Shown here: one piece after another, positions 4,772 through 6,505 of the stretch | Layout of the letters: every line of letters begins with the position of its first letter | How positions within the stretch are numbered: position 1 is the stretch's first letter | Source: Chitinophagales bacterium | Lineage (GTDB): Bacteria > Bacteroidota > Bacteroidia > Chitinophagales > Saprospiraceae | Direction of reading: 5' to 3' | Assembly (NCBI GenBank): GCA_013298445.1 | Contig: JAAFHQ010000349.1 | Coordinates: forward strand, 1-6,505 | Length of the DNA stretch: 6,505 bases | Notes under the pieces: generated by a model | What the model saw: the letters and a program-made list of their open reading frames with translations, nothing else | Told to the model about the DNA's origin: nothing | The model's database searches: none | Translations under genes and position numbers: made by a program

Positions 4772-5752
4772 ATGGTCTTTTTGGAGTTTGAAAAGCCGTT
4801 GGAAGTATTGTACGAGCAACTGGAAAAGCTCAAGGAAATCGGCGCTAGCGGAGAAATCGACGTTTCAGAGTCGATAAAAGCCCTGGAGACCAAGATTTCC
4901 GACAAGCGAAAGGAACTGTATGACAACCTTACAGGCTGGCAGAGAGTGCAGCTTTCGCGCCATCCTGAGCGGCCATATACCTTATTTTACATCAAGGAGA
5001 TGTGCAACAAGTTCATCGAGTTGCACGGCGACCGCTATGTAAAGGACGACAAAGCCATTATCGGCGGTCTGGCCGAAATTGATGGTCAAACCGTAGTGAT
5101 CCTGGGGCACCAAAAAGGAACCAACACCAAAATGCGGCAATACCGGAACTTTGGTATGGCCAACCCCGATGGATACCGCAAGGCACTGCGCCTAATGAAA
5201 ATAGCTGAACGTTTTGGCTTTCCGGTCATTACCCTGATCGATACTCCGGGTGCTTTTCCGGGTTTGGAAGCTGAAGAACGTGGACAAGCCGAGGCCATTG
5301 CCCGCAACCTTTTTGAAATGGCCCAACTCAAAACCCAGATCATTTGTGTGATCATCGGGGAAGGAGCATCGGGTGGTGCGATTGGAATTGGGTTGGGGGA
5401 TAAAGTATTTATGCTGGAAAACTCCTGGTATTCGGTGATTTCACCGGAAAACTGCTCGACCATTCTGTGGCGGACCTGGGACTACAAGGAACAGGCTGCG
5501 GAGGCCCTCAAATTGACGGCAGAAAACATGTACGCCAATGGCCTAGTTGATGGCATCATTCCAGAACCCATTGGTGGGGCGCATTCTGCGCCGGAAGAAA
5601 TGGCACAGATTCTGAAGAACGCCATCATGAAGTCTTTAGCCGAGCTCAAGACCATGACTATTGACGAACTCATCGACACACGGGTGGATAAATATTCCAA
5701 CATGGGCGAATACGAATACGTCGATGAACCTGTAAAAACGGAAGAAAAGTAA
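4772..5752 (+). CDS. accA: Acetyl-CoA carboxylase carboxyltransferase subunit alpha
   Basis: With AccD it forms the carboxyltransferase that moves the carboxyl group from carboxybiotin on AccB to acetyl-CoA, making malonyl-CoA, the first committed step of fatty-acid synthesis in the cytoplasm. Seen: 326 residues, near the usual 315-325. The N-terminal helical region (1-50) is followed by LTGWQRVQLSRHPERPYT at 53-70 and FIELHGDRY at 81-89. The crotonase-like core holds GHQKGTNTK at 112-120, the invariant IDTPGAFPG at 156-164 and the glycine-rich GEGASGGA at 196-203 that builds an oxyanion hole. SVISPENCSTILWR at 221-234 and the LVDGIIPEPIGGAH stretch at 258-271 complete the family pattern. It lacks the zinc-ribbon cysteines, as expected, since these belong to AccD. 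The start follows a good -7 promoter element. It leads a same-strand run with the DUF6913-like gene (21 nt on) and dapA. No accB, accC or accD is visible in the window. Confidence 0.97.
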   Translation: MVFLEFEKPLEVLYEQLEKLKEIGASGEIDVSESIKALETKISDKRKELYDNLTGWQRVQLSRHPERPYTLFYIKEMCNKFIELHGDRYVKDDKAIIGGLAEIDGQTVVILGHQKGTNTKMRQYRNFGMANPDGYRKALRLMKIAERFGFPVITLIDTPGAFPGLEAEERGQAEAIARNLFEMAQLKTQIICVIIGEGASGGAIGIGLGDKVFMLENSWYSVISPENCSTILWRTWDYKEQAAEALKLTAENMYANGLVDGIIPEPIGGAHSAPEEMAQILKNAIMKSLAELKTMTIDELIDTRVDKYSNMGEYEYVDEPVKTEEK

Positions 5753-5773
5753 GCCCCTTTCAACGCAAAACAA

Positions 5774-6328
5774 ATGGACATCATTCGCAATATTCAAAAC
5801 TACTTTCGCAACAACACCCTCAAAAGCAAACTGCAACTGCAAAAAGTGCAGCAGCGCAAAAGGGTGAATTTTGAAGAAGCCCAAACCGTTGGCCTCATTT
5901 TTGACGCTACCGACAACGACAAGCGGCAAACCGCGCTCAGCTACGCCGAAAAACTCAGCAAACTGGGCAAAAAGGTAAAGCTTCTCGGCTTTTTTGACAG
6001 CAAGCAAGACAGTCCCGACTTTACCTTTGGGTATTTTAACCGCAAAAACATCGACTGGGCACTACGCCCGGGGGGGAAAAGTGTAGAAACCTTTTTGCAA
6101 GGTGCCTACGACATCCTGATCACCCTCAACCCCCTGACCAATCAGCATGTGGAGTACATCTCCGCACTGGCCAATGCCCACCTCAAAATCGGCCCGAGTA
6201 CCAATAACATTTACTGCTACGATCTGATGATCGATGTACGCAATAAAAATAGTGTGATGGACTTCATCCGCGAGATGGAGCAGTTGTTGACCAAGACAAA
6301 TATCAAACATGGGGCTAGCAAAGTTTAG
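5774..6328 (+). CDS. DUF6913-like conserved protein of unknown function
   Basis: Seen: 184 residues with no signal peptide or membrane segment, so cytoplasmic. Residues 1-35 are a basic, glutamine-rich helix. Residues 36-75 look like a beta-alpha-beta unit (VGLIFDATDNDKRQTALSYA, then KKVKLLGFF). Residues 80-100 hold FGYFNRKNIDWALRP, 104-120 hold VETFLQGAYDILITLNP, and 135-165 hold an aspartate-containing YDLMIDVRNKN stretch. The pattern fits the small Bacteroidota family I recall as DUF6913; I assign that name from memory of its sequence and of its habit of lying next to dapA, not from a search. I see no catalytic motif. It starts 21 nt after accA, and its last 20 nt overlap the dapA start, so translational coupling with dapA is likely. 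A link to lysine, cell-wall or lipid synthesis is only an inference from position. Confidence 0.88.
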   Translation: MDIIRNIQNYFRNNTLKSKLQLQKVQQRKRVNFEEAQTVGLIFDATDNDKRQTALSYAEKLSKLGKKVKLLGFFDSKQDSPDFTFGYFNRKNIDWALRPGGKSVETFLQGAYDILITLNPLTNQHVEYISALANAHLKIGPSTNNIYCYDLMIDVRNKNSVMDFIREMEQLLTKTNIKHGASKV

Positions 6329-6505
6329 AGGAACGGGTGTAGCACTGATTACCCCTTTTCGCAACAAAGCAGTAGATTACGATGCCCTCGAAACCATCAT
6401 TGAGCATGTCATCCAAGGGGGCGTCGACTATATTGTGTCGCTGGGCACCACTGGAGAGGCCATTACGCTCAGCAGCAAGGAATGTCGGGAGGTATTTGAT
6501 TTTAC
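6309..6505 (+). CDS. dapA: 4-hydroxy-tetrahydrodipicolinate synthase, N-terminal 65 residues (cut by window edge)
   Basis: Condenses pyruvate with L-aspartate 4-semialdehyde, the committed step towards meso-diaminopimelate and lysine, in the cytoplasm. Seen: the ATG at 6309-6311 opens FRGTGVALITPF at residues 6-17, the typical first strand of the DapA barrel. VDYDALETIIEHVIQGGVDY at 22-41 follows, then the pyruvate-binding loop LGTTGEAITLS at 45-55, with Thr47 and Thr48 matching Thr44 and Thr45 of the E. coli enzyme. The Schiff-base lysine and the catalytic tyrosine lie beyond the right edge, so function cannot be fully checked; related NanA/DapA-type aldolases share the fold, but this N-terminus is DapA-like. 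The start lies inside the end of the DUF6913-like gene (20-nt overlap), which indicates operon membership and possibly coupled translation. Confidence 0.95.
   Translation, partial: MGLAKFRGTGVALITPFRNKAVDYDALETIIEHVIQGGVDYIVSLGTTGEAITLSSKECREVFDF

Overview
The window looks like chromosomal DNA of a Bacteroidota bacterium. A SusC/RagA-type outer-membrane transporter, a DUF6913-like gene, TAnnTTTG-type promoter elements and starts without a clear Shine-Dalgarno sequence all point there. The mid-range base composition and codon choice would suit the Saprospiria (Haliscomenobacter-like), but that is an inference from general impression, not a search.

Layout: (1) 1-1236, minus strand: the first 412 residues of a SusC/RagA TonB-linked outer-membrane protein, which continues off the left edge. 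(2) 1237-1443: a short divergent intergenic region with two weak promoter candidates. (3) 1444-3051, plus strand: nadB, L-aspartate oxidase, complete. (4) 3083-4090, minus strand: an exported TlpA/ResA-like thioredoxin-fold protein, convergent with nadB. (5) 4202-4575, minus strand: a tRNA-Asp(GTC) cluster with two identical intact copies, an intrinsic terminator, then a third broken tRNA-Asp-like copy whose 3' acceptor strand has become one arm of a very long terminator hairpin. (6) 4576-4771: an intergenic region with several inverted repeats, A-tracts and a good -7 promoter element for accA. (7) 4772-6505, plus strand: accA, a DUF6913-like gene and the start of dapA, which look like one operon (21-nt gap, then a 20-nt overlap).

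Functionally this is mostly core metabolism. It holds the first step of NAD synthesis from aspartate, the carboxyltransferase alpha subunit that starts fatty-acid synthesis, and the committed step of lysine/meso-diaminopimelate synthesis. Around these sit envelope functions (nutrient uptake, periplasmic thiol chemistry) and Asp tRNA supply.

I see no mobile element, CRISPR array, phage module or defence system. The unusual part is the tRNA block: a tandemly duplicated tRNA-plus-terminator unit in which one copy has decayed or been remodelled into a tRNA-like hairpin RNA, and a 12-bp inverted repeat that would bracket one of the intact tRNAs in a processing stalk.
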